41,937 nucleotides of DNA from an uncultured Mediterraneibacter sp. (GTDB taxonomy: Bacteria; Bacillota; Clostridia; Lachnospirales; Lachnospiraceae), in the NCBI GenBank assembly GCA_944376695.1, contig CALWDM010000021.1, positions 1-41,937 of the forward strand, in the 5' to 3' direction. Below the pieces are notes generated by a model that searched no databases, was not told where the DNA came from, and saw only the letters and a program-made list of their open reading frames with translations. The position numbers and the translations under genes were made by a program. This document shows positions 30,454 through 38,907 of the stretch, piece after piece; the stretch's first letter is position 1, and every line of letters begins with the position of its first letter.

Positions 30454-32439
30454 TTATCTCTCCAGCCAGAGGAACCCCCATGGCTGTACTCTGGTTTTTT
30501 CTGTTCTTCCTGTCTTTCCGGTCAGCAGGTCTGTATATTCTGTGACCTCGGGCATCCAGATTTCTTTTTCTTCATCGCTGAAGTTGAACACCGCATGAAG
30601 CTCTCTTCCTTCCGCCTTCCTGACGATCCAGAGGATGGAGGTGTCGCTATAATCTTTTGTGTATAGCTCTGCGTCCGCGCTGAAGACGGCGTCGTTCCTG
30701 CGGATTTCTTCCAGCCTGGTGAGGGCATGGAAGATCTTTTCCTGGACGCTTCCCTTTTTCTCTATATTTTCCGCCAGGTCCCAGCAGAATTTTCCTCTAT
30801 GGATGTAGCGGGAGTCCGGCGCTTTGTCCGGGTCGTCTTTGTATGTGTAGTCGTTGACCTGCCCGATCTCGTCCCCGCTGTAGAGCATGGGGATGCCGGA
30901 CTGGGTAAACATGTATGCGTGGAGCATGATGTCTTTTCCTACCGCGCGCTCCATTTTCTCCTCATCCTGCTCGAAGCCGGCGCTCTCGATCCCGCACATG
31001 GAAGCCGTAGTCGCGCAGAAACGGGCGTCCCCTGTCACCGGGTCTTCGTTGTACAGCTCTCCCCTGCTGACGCTGCCCTCTGTCCTGCCCTGGAAATAAT
31101 CGTTCAGGTATTTCTTGTGCGGCACCTCTTTCATGCCCCACTCGCTGAGCGTGGCATAATCCAGGCCCCAGCCGATATCGTCATGACACCGGAGATAATT
31201 CAGGAACGTGTACTCTTTCGGAAGCGAGCAGACGATATCCATCTGCTTTCTCAAAAGCCGCACATCCCGGGTTGCCACGGTGTTCCACGTCGTTGCCATT
31301 GTAGTGACATTGTAGAGCATGTGGCATTCCGGCTTTTCTACTGTGCCAAAATACGGCGCCACTTTTTCCGGCTCCATGACCACTTCTCCGAGGAGCACGA
31401 TGCCCGGGCACACGATCTCGCCGATCATGCGCATCATCCGCACGATCGTATGCACCTGCTGCAGGTTCCGGCAGTTCGTCCCCAGTTCCTTCCAGATATA
31501 GGGCACCGCATCGATCCGGATGATGTCCATCCCCTGGTTCGCCAGATAGAGGAAGTTGTACATCATCTCATTAAACACTCTCGGGTTGCGGTAATTCAGA
31601 TCCCACTGGTATGGATAAAATGTAGTCATCACGTAATGTCCGGTCTCCGGCAGCCAGGTGAAGCTCCCCGGCGCGGTTTCCGGGAATACCTGGGGCACAG
31701 TCTTCTCGTATTCCTCAGGGATCGACGGGTCTGCGAAGAAGAAATACCGGCTCATGTATTCGCCGTCTCCCTGGCGCGCCTTCACCGCCCACTCGTGGTC
31801 CTCGGACGTATGGTTCATGACAAAGTCCATGCACAGACTGATCCCTTTTTCGTGGCACTTGTCCGCCAAGTCCGCCAGGTCATCCATGGTTCCCAGCTCC
31901 GGTTTCACTTTGCGGAAATCCGCCACCGCATACCCGCCGTCAGACCTGCCTTTTGGCGAATCAAGGAAAGGCATGAGATGGATATAATTTACATTGCAGC
32001 TTTCAAGATACGGGAGTTTTTCCTGCACTCCTTTGAGGTTTCCGGCAAAGTTGTCGATGTACATCATCATGCCGACCATATCCCGGCTGTGGTACCATTT
32101 CCCTTCTTTTTCTCTCTTTAAATCAAGAGCCCTGAGGCTCTCTTTCCTCGAATCATAATAACGCTTCATCTGATCGCAGAGTTCTGCAAACATGTCAGCA
32201 TTTCCATATAACTCCATATAAAGCCAGCGCAGCTCGTCATGGCGGCTGCTCAGCCGCTCCGCAAACACACGGTCCTCCTCAGCCGCCGGCCTGGCCGCCG
32301 CTGAGTGAACTACCGCCCCGGTTCTGTCTGCTGCCTCAGATCTGGCCGCATCAGAGTGAACCGCATCAGTCCTGACCGCTGCCGCGCCCTGCTTTCCTGC
32401 ACCTGTATTCTTTTTGCTGTTTCCCCTTGTTTTTGCCAT
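30454..32439 (-). CDS. GH13_4 amylosucrase-like glucosyltransferase/sucrose hydrolase
   Basis: This 661-residue GH13 enzyme aligns by motif with Neisseria amylosucrase, including FAGNLKGVQEKLPYLE, YIHLMPFLDSPKGRSDGGYA and DFVMNHTSEDHEWA. The predicted nucleophile is D310 (IRIDAVPYIWK), the acid/base E352 (LLGEVV), and the transition-state Asp D420 (CHDDIGW). Amylosucrases act on sucrose, releasing fructose and either transferring glucose into alpha-1,4-glucan or hydrolysing it. There is no signal peptide. About 55 N-terminal residues are an Ala/Arg/Asp-rich repetitive stretch (TDAVHSDAARSEAADRTGAV) unlike the family. It begins 4 bp after the GH36 gene, with AGGGGGAG upstream. Subfamily assignment is from recalled motifs; transferase versus hydrolase activity is open. 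Confidence 0.87.
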   Translation of the reverse strand: MAKTRGNSKKNTGAGKQGAAAVRTDAVHSDAARSEAADRTGAVVHSAAARPAAEEDRVFAERLSSRHDELRWLYMELYGNADMFAELCDQMKRYYDSRKESLRALDLKREKEGKWYHSRDMVGMMMYIDNFAGNLKGVQEKLPYLESCNVNYIHLMPFLDSPKGRSDGGYAVADFRKVKPELGTMDDLADLADKCHEKGISLCMDFVMNHTSEDHEWAVKARQGDGEYMSRYFFFADPSIPEEYEKTVPQVFPETAPGSFTWLPETGHYVMTTFYPYQWDLNYRNPRVFNEMMYNFLYLANQGMDIIRIDAVPYIWKELGTNCRNLQQVHTIVRMMRMIGEIVCPGIVLLGEVVMEPEKVAPYFGTVEKPECHMLYNVTTMATTWNTVATRDVRLLRKQMDIVCSLPKEYTFLNYLRCHDDIGWGLDYATLSEWGMKEVPHKKYLNDYFQGRTEGSVSRGELYNEDPVTGDARFCATTASMCGIESAGFEQDEEKMERAVGKDIMLHAYMFTQSGIPMLYSGDEIGQVNDYTYKDDPDKAPDSRYIHRGKFCWDLAENIEKKGSVQEKIFHALTRLEEIRRNDAVFSADAELYTKDYSDTSILWIVRKAEGRELHAVFNFSDEEKEIWMPEVTEYTDLLTGKTGRTEKTRVQPWGFLWLER

Positions 32440-32443
32440 GTTC

Positions 32444-34636
32444 TCACTCCCCCTGATCGTCCTGCACGAAATGCCACTGGTATGCCCTGTATTCGCCCAG
32501 CTCTACCGGGACCGGGATCCCGGCTTCCATAAGCGCAGTGCTGTTGTATGTCCTGCCGCTCTCCTCCTCGCGGTATAAGGTATTTTCCGCCAGGCCTCTG
32601 AGTTTGATATAAGACACATCCATATTGGCATGCTGCCGGATCGTCACCGCCTGGACGAGCGCTTCTCTTCCGTCTTCTGAGACAAATTCCCATGCCCCCG
32701 TGTCCGCTGTCTGCGGATTTGTGAGACGGTAGTAAAGCCCCTGCTGGACAAGGCGCGCGTACTTTTTGTACTCTTTAATCTGACCGCGGATCTCATCCTT
32801 TTCTTCTTCGCTCAGCTTGTTGAGATCCAGTTCATAGCCGAAGGTCCCCGGCGTCGCTGCCACTGCCCTGGTCTTAAGCGACGTGACCCTTCCGGTCTGA
32901 TGATTCGGCGATGCAGAGACGTGCGACCCTACGGAGGAAACCGGATAGATAAACGATGTGCCGTACTGGATCTCCAGACGGTCTATGGGGTCCGTATTGT
33001 CGCTGCACCAGATCTGCGGCGTATAATAGAGCATCCCGGCGTCAAACCTGCCGCCGCCTCCGCTGCATCCCTCGATCAGGATATCCGGGTAGCGCTGCAC
33101 AATACGCTCCAGGAAATCATACAGGCCGAGGACATAGTCGTAGAGCACTCTGCCCTGCCCGTCTCCGGTTGCGGAGTACACGTCCGCAATGCTCCGGTTC
33201 ATATCCCATTTGATATACTCGATATTCCCCTGGTCCAGGACCGCGCAGATCTTATCATAGATATAATCCACCACTTCTTTTCTGGAAAAGTCCAGGACGA
33301 GCTGGTGCCTGGAGCGGTTCGGCCGGCGCCCCGGTATCACGAACGCCCAGTCCGGGTGCTCCCGGTAGAGGCTGCTGTCTTCATTTACCATTTCCGGCTC
33401 GATCCAGATGCCGAACTTCATCCCCATATCATTGATCCTGCGGATGAGCTCTCCCAGGGTGCAGCCCAGCTTTTCCTCATTGACCGTCCAGTCGCCCAGC
33501 CCCCTGAGCTCACTGTCCCGGTTCCCGAACCAGCCGTCGTCCATGACGAACATCTCGATCCCAAGATCCGCCGCCTGCTCAGCCAGCTTCACCAGATCCT
33601 CTCCCGCAAAATCAAAATAGAATGCTTCCCAGCTGTTCAGGAGGATGGGGCGGACGCTCTCTTTATATTTGCCTCTGCACAGATGCCCGCGCATGCAGCG
33701 GTGCAGGTTCTGGGAGAGTTTCCCGATCCCTTCGGAGGAATAACTTAAGATCACTTCCGGCGACTGGAACGCTTCGCCCGCCTCAAGGGGATAGGCAAAC
33801 TGCTCCTCGCACAGCCCCATGAGCAGCCTTGTCTGATAATACTGGTCCATCCCTGCCTCACTCTGGAACCCGCCGCTGTAGACAAAGGACATGGCATAAC
33901 ACCCGCCCGCGGTCTCTGTGGTCTCCCGCTCCGCCAGGATCACTGCCGGATTGTACTGATGGCTGGAAGTGCCCCTCAGGCTGCCGATCTTCGAGACCCC
34001 GTGGCCCACAGGGAGCCTCTGGTAATTGCGCTCCATCGCATGGCGCCCGTAAAAGGTGATAAAGTCATACTCGCCGCCTGCCATGTCCAGACATGCCGGG
34101 GCCAGCTTTTTGACCGACACGTGTCCGCTGCTCCTGTTTATGATCTTTACGCTCCGCGTGATCACATCGTACTCGGGAAGTACGCCGTAGTACAGCACTG
34201 CCTGCACCTTTGAGACCCGGTCTTCCAGCATCACTTCCAGTGTCTGCGCCTCCTCCGCATCCGCGTACACTGCCGGCAGGCCTTTCAGAGAATATTTCCC
34301 CTCTCTGATGCTGTGGCTCACATACCGGAAATCGCTGCTGTATGTGCGGTCTGTGTTCTTGATGATGCAGGCAGGGGTCCTGTAATCTCCTGTGCCGAGC
34401 GACGGGAATTCCTGGGGAAGGGCGTCCATGGAGTAGGTCTTATCCTTGCCCGCGTCATATGGATTCCCCGAAAACCCTCTGTCATAAAACGTCAGCAGGT
34501 AATCCATACAGCCGTCCGCCCGCCTCCCGTAATACAGATGGAGCAGGAACCCATACCGGTCCACCTGCATCTGGTAAGTCGTGTTCTTCGTGTGCAGAGT
34601 AAGCGTCTTCTGCTTTTCATCATATAATATGCTCAT
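32444..34636 (-). CDS. GH36 alpha-galactosidase
   Basis: This 730-residue cytoplasmic alpha-galactosidase would remove galactose from raffinose, stachyose or melibiose. The nucleophile is D478 in YIKWDMNRS and the acid/base D546 in WCSDNTD. The N-terminal beta-supersandwich leads to the barrel marked by FVMDDGWFGNRD and GIWIEPEMVNEDS. The CSGGGGRFDAGML loop binds substrate. Length and residue positions resemble Geobacillus AgaA, which is a tetramer. AGGAGAG precedes the ATG. It lies between the ABC permeases and the GH13_4 gene on one strand, so its sucrose product would be handed to the next enzyme. Confidence 0.96.
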   Translation of the reverse strand: MSILYDEKQKTLTLHTKNTTYQMQVDRYGFLLHLYYGRRADGCMDYLLTFYDRGFSGNPYDAGKDKTYSMDALPQEFPSLGTGDYRTPACIIKNTDRTYSSDFRYVSHSIREGKYSLKGLPAVYADAEEAQTLEVMLEDRVSKVQAVLYYGVLPEYDVITRSVKIINRSSGHVSVKKLAPACLDMAGGEYDFITFYGRHAMERNYQRLPVGHGVSKIGSLRGTSSHQYNPAVILAERETTETAGGCYAMSFVYSGGFQSEAGMDQYYQTRLLMGLCEEQFAYPLEAGEAFQSPEVILSYSSEGIGKLSQNLHRCMRGHLCRGKYKESVRPILLNSWEAFYFDFAGEDLVKLAEQAADLGIEMFVMDDGWFGNRDSELRGLGDWTVNEEKLGCTLGELIRRINDMGMKFGIWIEPEMVNEDSSLYREHPDWAFVIPGRRPNRSRHQLVLDFSRKEVVDYIYDKICAVLDQGNIEYIKWDMNRSIADVYSATGDGQGRVLYDYVLGLYDFLERIVQRYPDILIEGCSGGGGRFDAGMLYYTPQIWCSDNTDPIDRLEIQYGTSFIYPVSSVGSHVSASPNHQTGRVTSLKTRAVAATPGTFGYELDLNKLSEEEKDEIRGQIKEYKKYARLVQQGLYYRLTNPQTADTGAWEFVSEDGREALVQAVTIRQHANMDVSYIKLRGLAENTLYREEESGRTYNSTALMEAGIPVPVELGEYRAYQWHFVQDDQGE

Positions 34637-34692
34637 ATTTAAGTCTCTCCTGATCTGTTCTATCGTAATTCATGGCTCGCCCGCGAGTCCTG

Positions 34693-34736
34693 GAGCAGAG
34701 TTTCGGGTCAGCTGAAGCTGACCCGAAACTCTGCTC
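34693..34736. repeat. Long perfect palindrome between permease and galactosidase genes
   Basis: Perfect 21-bp arms (34693-34713 and 34716-34736) with only GA between. No T-run follows on either strand. It starts 8 bp past the MalG-type permease stop and may protect the 3' end of the transporter mRNA or reduce read-through to the enzyme genes. Arm length equals that of the hairpin at 20784-20829, but the sequence differs, and no terminal repeats or target duplication were found. Confidence 0.88.
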
Positions 34737-34744
34737 ATCGCCGC

Positions 34745-35587
34745 TTACTTCACGGCGCCGTTTACAACTCCATTGATGATCTGTTTCTGGCAGATCACAT
34801 AGAAGATAATGATCGGGATCAATGCCAGAAGATAAGACGCAAACGCCAGGTTATAGTTCGTGCCGAACTGTGTCTGGAAAGTCAGCTGCGCCAGAGGCAG
34901 TGTGTTCTGACCTTTTCCTGACATGATGATCAGAGGCGTCATAACGTCATTCCATACCGCAAGGGCTGTGATGACCGCGACTGTCGCGTGCATCGGCTTC
35001 ATGATCGGGAAGATGATGCTCCAGAACGTCCGCCATGTGCTCGCCCCGTCTACCCTCGCCGCTTCTTCCAGAGCGATCGGGATATTTACGAGATATCCTG
35101 TGTAAAGAAGTAAATTCATCGGCATATAGAATACCACATACAGCAGGATCACGCCAGCCCAATTGTCAAGGTGCATCTCAGCGGTCTGTTTTGCCAGCGG
35201 CATCATCAGGATCGCGAACGGGACAAACATACCGCTTACGATGAACAGATAGATCACATTGTAGATCCTGCTGTGCGCTTTATTCCTTCCCACCGCATAT
35301 CCCATCAGGGCGTGGAGCAGGATACAGAGCACTACCGTGGTCACTGTCACCAGAAGGCTGTTCCCCAGGGAGCGCCAGAAATCCGTAAGTTCCATGGCCT
35401 GTGCGAAATTGCTCAGGCTCCAGGATGCCGGGAGCGACAGGATGCCGGAAATGCTGTTGGTCATTTCAGAGGGCTGCTTGAACGCGATCACGATGGTCAT
35501 ATACAGCGGGAACGCCACTGTCAGCAGTCCGATAAACAGAAGGATCGTAACAGGCCAGTTGATTCTTGCTTTCATTTTCTCATACAT
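34745..35587 (-). CDS. ABC sugar transporter permease, MalG type
   Basis: This 280-residue inner-membrane permease has six predicted helices. The ATPase-docking EAA loop reads EEAARVDGASTWRTFWSIIFPIMKP near residues 170-195. It pairs with the MalF-type permease encoded just upstream, whose stop shares a base with this start (TAATG). Together with the lipoprotein it should import alpha-galactosides. No ATPase gene is present, so a shared MsmK/UgpC-like ATPase encoded elsewhere is presumably used, as is known for many Firmicutes sugar importers. Confidence 0.93.
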   Translation of the reverse strand: MYEKMKARINWPVTILLFIGLLTVAFPLYMTIVIAFKQPSEMTNSISGILSLPASWSLSNFAQAMELTDFWRSLGNSLLVTVTTVVLCILLHALMGYAVGRNKAHSRIYNVIYLFIVSGMFVPFAILMMPLAKQTAEMHLDNWAGVILLYVVFYMPMNLLLYTGYLVNIPIALEEAARVDGASTWRTFWSIIFPIMKPMHATVAVITALAVWNDVMTPLIIMSGKGQNTLPLAQLTFQTQFGTNYNLAFASYLLALIPIIIFYVICQKQIINGVVNGAVK

Positions 35588-36459
35588 TATAACTGTTCCT
35601 CCTTCTTACCTGATATGGTCATCTGCGCCACAGAGATCGCCACGATCACAATGAAGAATACGACCGCATTGGCGCTCTGGTAGCCAAAGCTTCCGCCGGA
35701 CAGACCGTTATTGTAGATCAGATAGGAGATGGACTCCGTGCTCTGCTCAGGACCGCCCTTTGTCATTGCCATGATCTGGTCAAATACCATCAGGAAGTTC
35801 TTCACACAGAGTACCATGTTGATCGTAAAGAACGGGACGATCAGCGGGAAGGTCAGGTATTTGAATTTCTTCCACCCTGTCGCGCCGTCCAGGTCGCCCG
35901 CCTCGTACACATCCTCAGGCACGGTCTGGAGTCCGGAGATATAGATGATCGTATTCATGGCGATGGACTGCCATGCGCACACGATCACAATGGCGATCCA
36001 TGCGGTCTTGCTGCTGGAGAGCATACTGGAGCTCAGAGCCTCGATCCCAAGCGCATCGCCCAGCCCCGGAAGGATATATGTAAAAAAATACTGGAAAATA
36101 TATCCTACGACCAGCGCCCCGAGTACGTTCGGGATAAAGTAAGCCGCTCGCAGGAACGTCTTGCCCTTGATCCTGCTGTTCAGCCCGAGGGCAAGGAGAA
36201 GGCTGATCACATTCGTCACGATCGTCGCCACGATAGCGAGCTTGATGGTGAACCAGTAAGAGCCCCCGATCCTCGGATCAGTAAACAGGTCGATATAATT
36301 GCGGAATCCCACAAAATCGTAAGTCCCAAAGCCTTTAAAGTTTGTAAAGCTGTAGATGACACCGCGGATCAGCGGTATCGTATTAAAGCAGACAAACAGT
36401 GCCAGGATCGGTATGGTGATCAGCATATAAGTCCGCTTACTGTCGTTTGCATGTTTCAT
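35587..36459 (-). CDS. ABC sugar transporter permease, MalF type
   Basis: This 290-residue permease has six predicted helices, beginning TYMLITIPILALFVCFNTIP. The EAA loop is VYEAGDLDGATGWKKFKYLTFPLI. AAAGGAGCGG precedes ATG 36459, 18 bp after the binding-protein gene. It forms the heterodimeric channel with the MalG-type partner. The substrate is inferred from the linked GH36 and GH13_4 enzymes as raffinose-family sugars. Confidence 0.93.
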   Translation of the reverse strand: MKHANDSKRTYMLITIPILALFVCFNTIPLIRGVIYSFTNFKGFGTYDFVGFRNYIDLFTDPRIGGSYWFTIKLAIVATIVTNVISLLLALGLNSRIKGKTFLRAAYFIPNVLGALVVGYIFQYFFTYILPGLGDALGIEALSSSMLSSSKTAWIAIVIVCAWQSIAMNTIIYISGLQTVPEDVYEAGDLDGATGWKKFKYLTFPLIVPFFTINMVLCVKNFLMVFDQIMAMTKGGPEQSTESISYLIYNNGLSGGSFGYQSANAVVFFIVIVAISVAQMTISGKKEEQL

Positions 36460-36477
36460 AATCTGACCGCTCCTTTC

Positions 36478-37761
36478 CTATTTGTCAGTCCCGTGTTCTT
36501 CGTTGTACTCCTGCACCTCACGGATGATGTCTCTGTTATATCTCTGCCAGTCTTTGTCAAATTTCGCCAGGAACGCGTCCACATCCTTGTTGATCAGAAA
36601 TGTCTGAATCTGTGCGTCCACCGCCATCTCGGACGGATAGTAGTGGTCCTGGTAGTCCGTCATATTGCCGGACTCGATAAACGGCGACATTCCGTCCAGC
36701 ATGGGCGCAAGCTCGAACTCTCCCTCTTTGCACGGCACCGCGTTCTGGTCGTCAATATAAGCCTGGATGTTTTCATCCTCAAGCAGGAAATCGAGCACCT
36801 CATACGCCGCCTCCTTATTCTCGCACGCCGCGGTCACCGCAAACATCAGGTCAACTCCTGAGTTCAGCGTATTCTTTGACGCATCGTCATTTCCCGGAGT
36901 TACGAAGGAATCAATGTTCATCTCCGGATTCACGGAGAGGATCTGAGGCACCGCATAGCTTCCGATTGGGTACATCGCCGACTCTCCGTTGGCGAACGCG
37001 GTACACGCGTCATTGTATCCGTATGCGAACGGGTCCTCCGGTCCGTAGCTTACCAGTTCCAGACATTTCTCCGCTGTCTCCTGGTATTCATCCGTGAAGG
37101 TTGTCTCTCCTGCGTTCACCTGCTTGCATGTATCTGCTGGCGCCAAGTCAACGGCAAGGGAGTTCCACGGCGCCAGGCAGGTCCATGTATCTCGGAACCC
37201 AAAATAGAACGGCAGGATCCCCTCTGCCTGTATCTCCTCACAGAGATCGATCAGCTCGCTCCATGTCTCCGGTATCTCCCATCCATGCTCCTCGAACATA
37301 TCCCTGTTGTACAGGATGCCCGCCGCATTCGCCACATAGGGCACGCCGTACGTCCCGTCCGTGGGAGTGATCTCCAACGCTTCCAGGATATCCACATAAG
37401 ATTCCTTGATATCCGCCAGTCCCGGATAGTCCGATACATCCGCAAGGATATCCGCATCCACATAATAGGAGTAGTTGATATCTCCCCCTATGCCGATAAT
37501 GTCCGGGTAATCTTCCCTTACGAACCGTGTCCTCATGATCGTACTGGCATCATTCGGAGAACTGATGGTCAGATGGATATCATCGTGAGACGCATTGAAC
37601 TCCTCCTCTACCTTATCGAAATACGCTGCTGCCTCTGGTTTGTACTGGAGGATCTCGATCTCCGTTTTCCCTGAGTTTTCATCCGCACCGCATCCCGGAA
37701 GGATGGCCGCCGTCAGCATGGCTGCTGCCAGAGCCATACTAATCGCATTTTTTCTCTTCAT
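36478..37761 (-). CDS. Extracellular sugar-binding lipoprotein
   Basis: This 427-residue family 1 solute-binding protein captures sugar for the importer. The lipoprotein signal is MKRKNAISMALAAAMLTAAI followed by LPGC, with the lipidated Cys24. The mature part has the usual two-lobed features, for example YGVPYVANAAGILYNRDMFEEHG in part and the C-terminal NKDVDAFLAKFDKDWQRY. The start at 37761 matches the signal peptide and has AAGGAAGGAG upstream; the frame is open further. It is the first gene of the minus-strand operon, transcribed from 37807-37812, divergent from the AraC regulator. Confidence 0.93.
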   Translation of the reverse strand: MKRKNAISMALAAAMLTAAILPGCGADENSGKTEIEILQYKPEAAAYFDKVEEEFNASHDDIHLTISSPNDASTIMRTRFVREDYPDIIGIGGDINYSYYVDADILADVSDYPGLADIKESYVDILEALEITPTDGTYGVPYVANAAGILYNRDMFEEHGWEIPETWSELIDLCEEIQAEGILPFYFGFRDTWTCLAPWNSLAVDLAPADTCKQVNAGETTFTDEYQETAEKCLELVSYGPEDPFAYGYNDACTAFANGESAMYPIGSYAVPQILSVNPEMNIDSFVTPGNDDASKNTLNSGVDLMFAVTAACENKEAAYEVLDFLLEDENIQAYIDDQNAVPCKEGEFELAPMLDGMSPFIESGNMTDYQDHYYPSEMAVDAQIQTFLINKDVDAFLAKFDKDWQRYNRDIIREVQEYNEEHGTDK

Positions 37762-37806
37762 CGTAGTCCCAGCTCCTTCCTTTCGCCTTAAACTTTTCTT
37801 TGTCTT

Positions 37807-37926
37807 ATTATAACATCGCAAAATGCGTCCTAAAATATCTTCATTTCTTTTATTTTATATCAATATTCAACTTATGCATTGTTTATATAAAGTGTAGTCG
37901 CATTATGATATATTTTGCGCTATAAT
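37807..37926. promoter_or_regulatory. Divergent promoters of the alpha-galactoside operon and its AraC regulator
   Basis: Minus strand: TGT-TATAAT (hexamer 37812-37807) for the binding protein, with no good -35. Plus strand: TATAAT (37921-37926) for the regulator, also with a weak -35. Each -10 is preceded by the same ATTTTGCG string (minus near 37825-37818; plus 37912-37919). On the minus side this forms the partial palindrome CGCA-AAA-TGCG (37818-37828). Weak -35 boxes and a shared motif suggest control by the AraC protein. Confidence 0.55.
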
Positions 37927-37967
37927 AGCCGTAAAGACATGCATTAAGAACAGTGGAGATGATAGAA

Positions 37968-38825
37968 TTGAGTGATTTTTTATTTTCCGTATTTCCCAAT
38001 GAAAATTTCGTAGACCTGGGGCTGTACCAGTTCGGCAAAGAACAGTGCCAGCCCGCCCACTCCTTCGGCCCCGTATCCAGGAATCATTACCTCTTCCATT
38101 ATGTACTGTCAGGTACAGGCCGTCTCATGGCAAATGATTCCAAAGGACAGACAAAGGAATATCAGATCAAGAGCGGCCAGGGTTTTATGATCTTCCCAAA
38201 GCAGATCAACACCTACATCGCGGACCAGGAGCTTCCCTGGGAATATGCATGGATCGAATTCGACGGGCTCAGGGCAAAGGAGATCGTCGAGCTCGCGGGG
38301 CTTACCCCGGACCACCCGGTGTATCACGCCTCGTCAAAAGAGCTGCGGGAACTCATGAAAGACGAGATGCTCTACATCGCGGAGCACGGGGACGCGTCCC
38401 CCTTCCATCTGATCGGACATCTCTTTCTCTTCATCGACTACCTGTCCCGCTCCTCTGCGGGCATGCATCTGTCCTCCAGCGGGAAGGTCCGTGATTTCTA
38501 TATTAAAGAAGCGCTGAATTATATTGAACAGAATTTCCAGAATGATATCTCAGTAGAAGGGATCGCGCAGTTCTGCGGGCTGAACCGCACATATTTTGGA
38601 AGGATCTTTAAAGGGGCCGTGGGCAAGTCCCCGCAGGAATTCCTCTTAAGCTACCGCATGACAAAAGCCGCGGAACTGCTGAAGCTGACCCGGCTCTCCA
38701 TCAGCGACGTCGGAAACGCCGTAGGATATCCGAATCAGCTTCACTTTTCGCGCGCATTCAAAAACACATACGGAGTCTCGCCCCGGGAATGGCGGAACCA
38801 GAACCGGATCACTCACAGAGAGTAG
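37968..38825 (+). CDS. AraC-family regulator of the alpha-galactoside operon
   Basis: This 285-residue regulator has an N-terminal cupin-like sugar-sensing domain (HYVLSGTGRLMAND, GQGFMIFPKQINTYIAD) and a C-terminal AraC DNA-binding domain. The latter has two helix-turn-helix units, VEGIAQFCGLNRTYFGRIFK and ISDVGNAVGYPNQLHFSRAFK. It is similar in build to MsmR/RafR activators. TTG 37968 is preferred because GGAG lies 9 bp upstream; GTG 37953 and ATG 37959 in the same frame lack a good site. It is divergent from the transporter operon and most likely activates it when substrate is bound. Confidence 0.9.
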   Translation: MSDFLFSVFPNENFVDLGLYQFGKEQCQPAHSFGPVSRNHYLFHYVLSGTGRLMANDSKGQTKEYQIKSGQGFMIFPKQINTYIADQELPWEYAWIEFDGLRAKEIVELAGLTPDHPVYHASSKELRELMKDEMLYIAEHGDASPFHLIGHLFLFIDYLSRSSAGMHLSSSGKVRDFYIKEALNYIEQNFQNDISVEGIAQFCGLNRTYFGRIFKGAVGKSPQEFLLSYRMTKAAELLKLTRLSISDVGNAVGYPNQLHFSRAFKNTYGVSPREWRNQNRITHRE

Positions 38826-38907
38826 ATCTGTCTCTGGATATTCCATCCCCGCTCTGGTAAAATAGGATCAACAGATAAACCGAAAAAATATAAGGAGGTT
38901 TTGCGGG

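Noticed and set aside
30727-32121. Long open frame (464 codons) antisense to the GH13 gene
   Set aside because: Shadow of the amylosucrase-like gene, His/Val/Arg-rich with no domain and no ribosome site.
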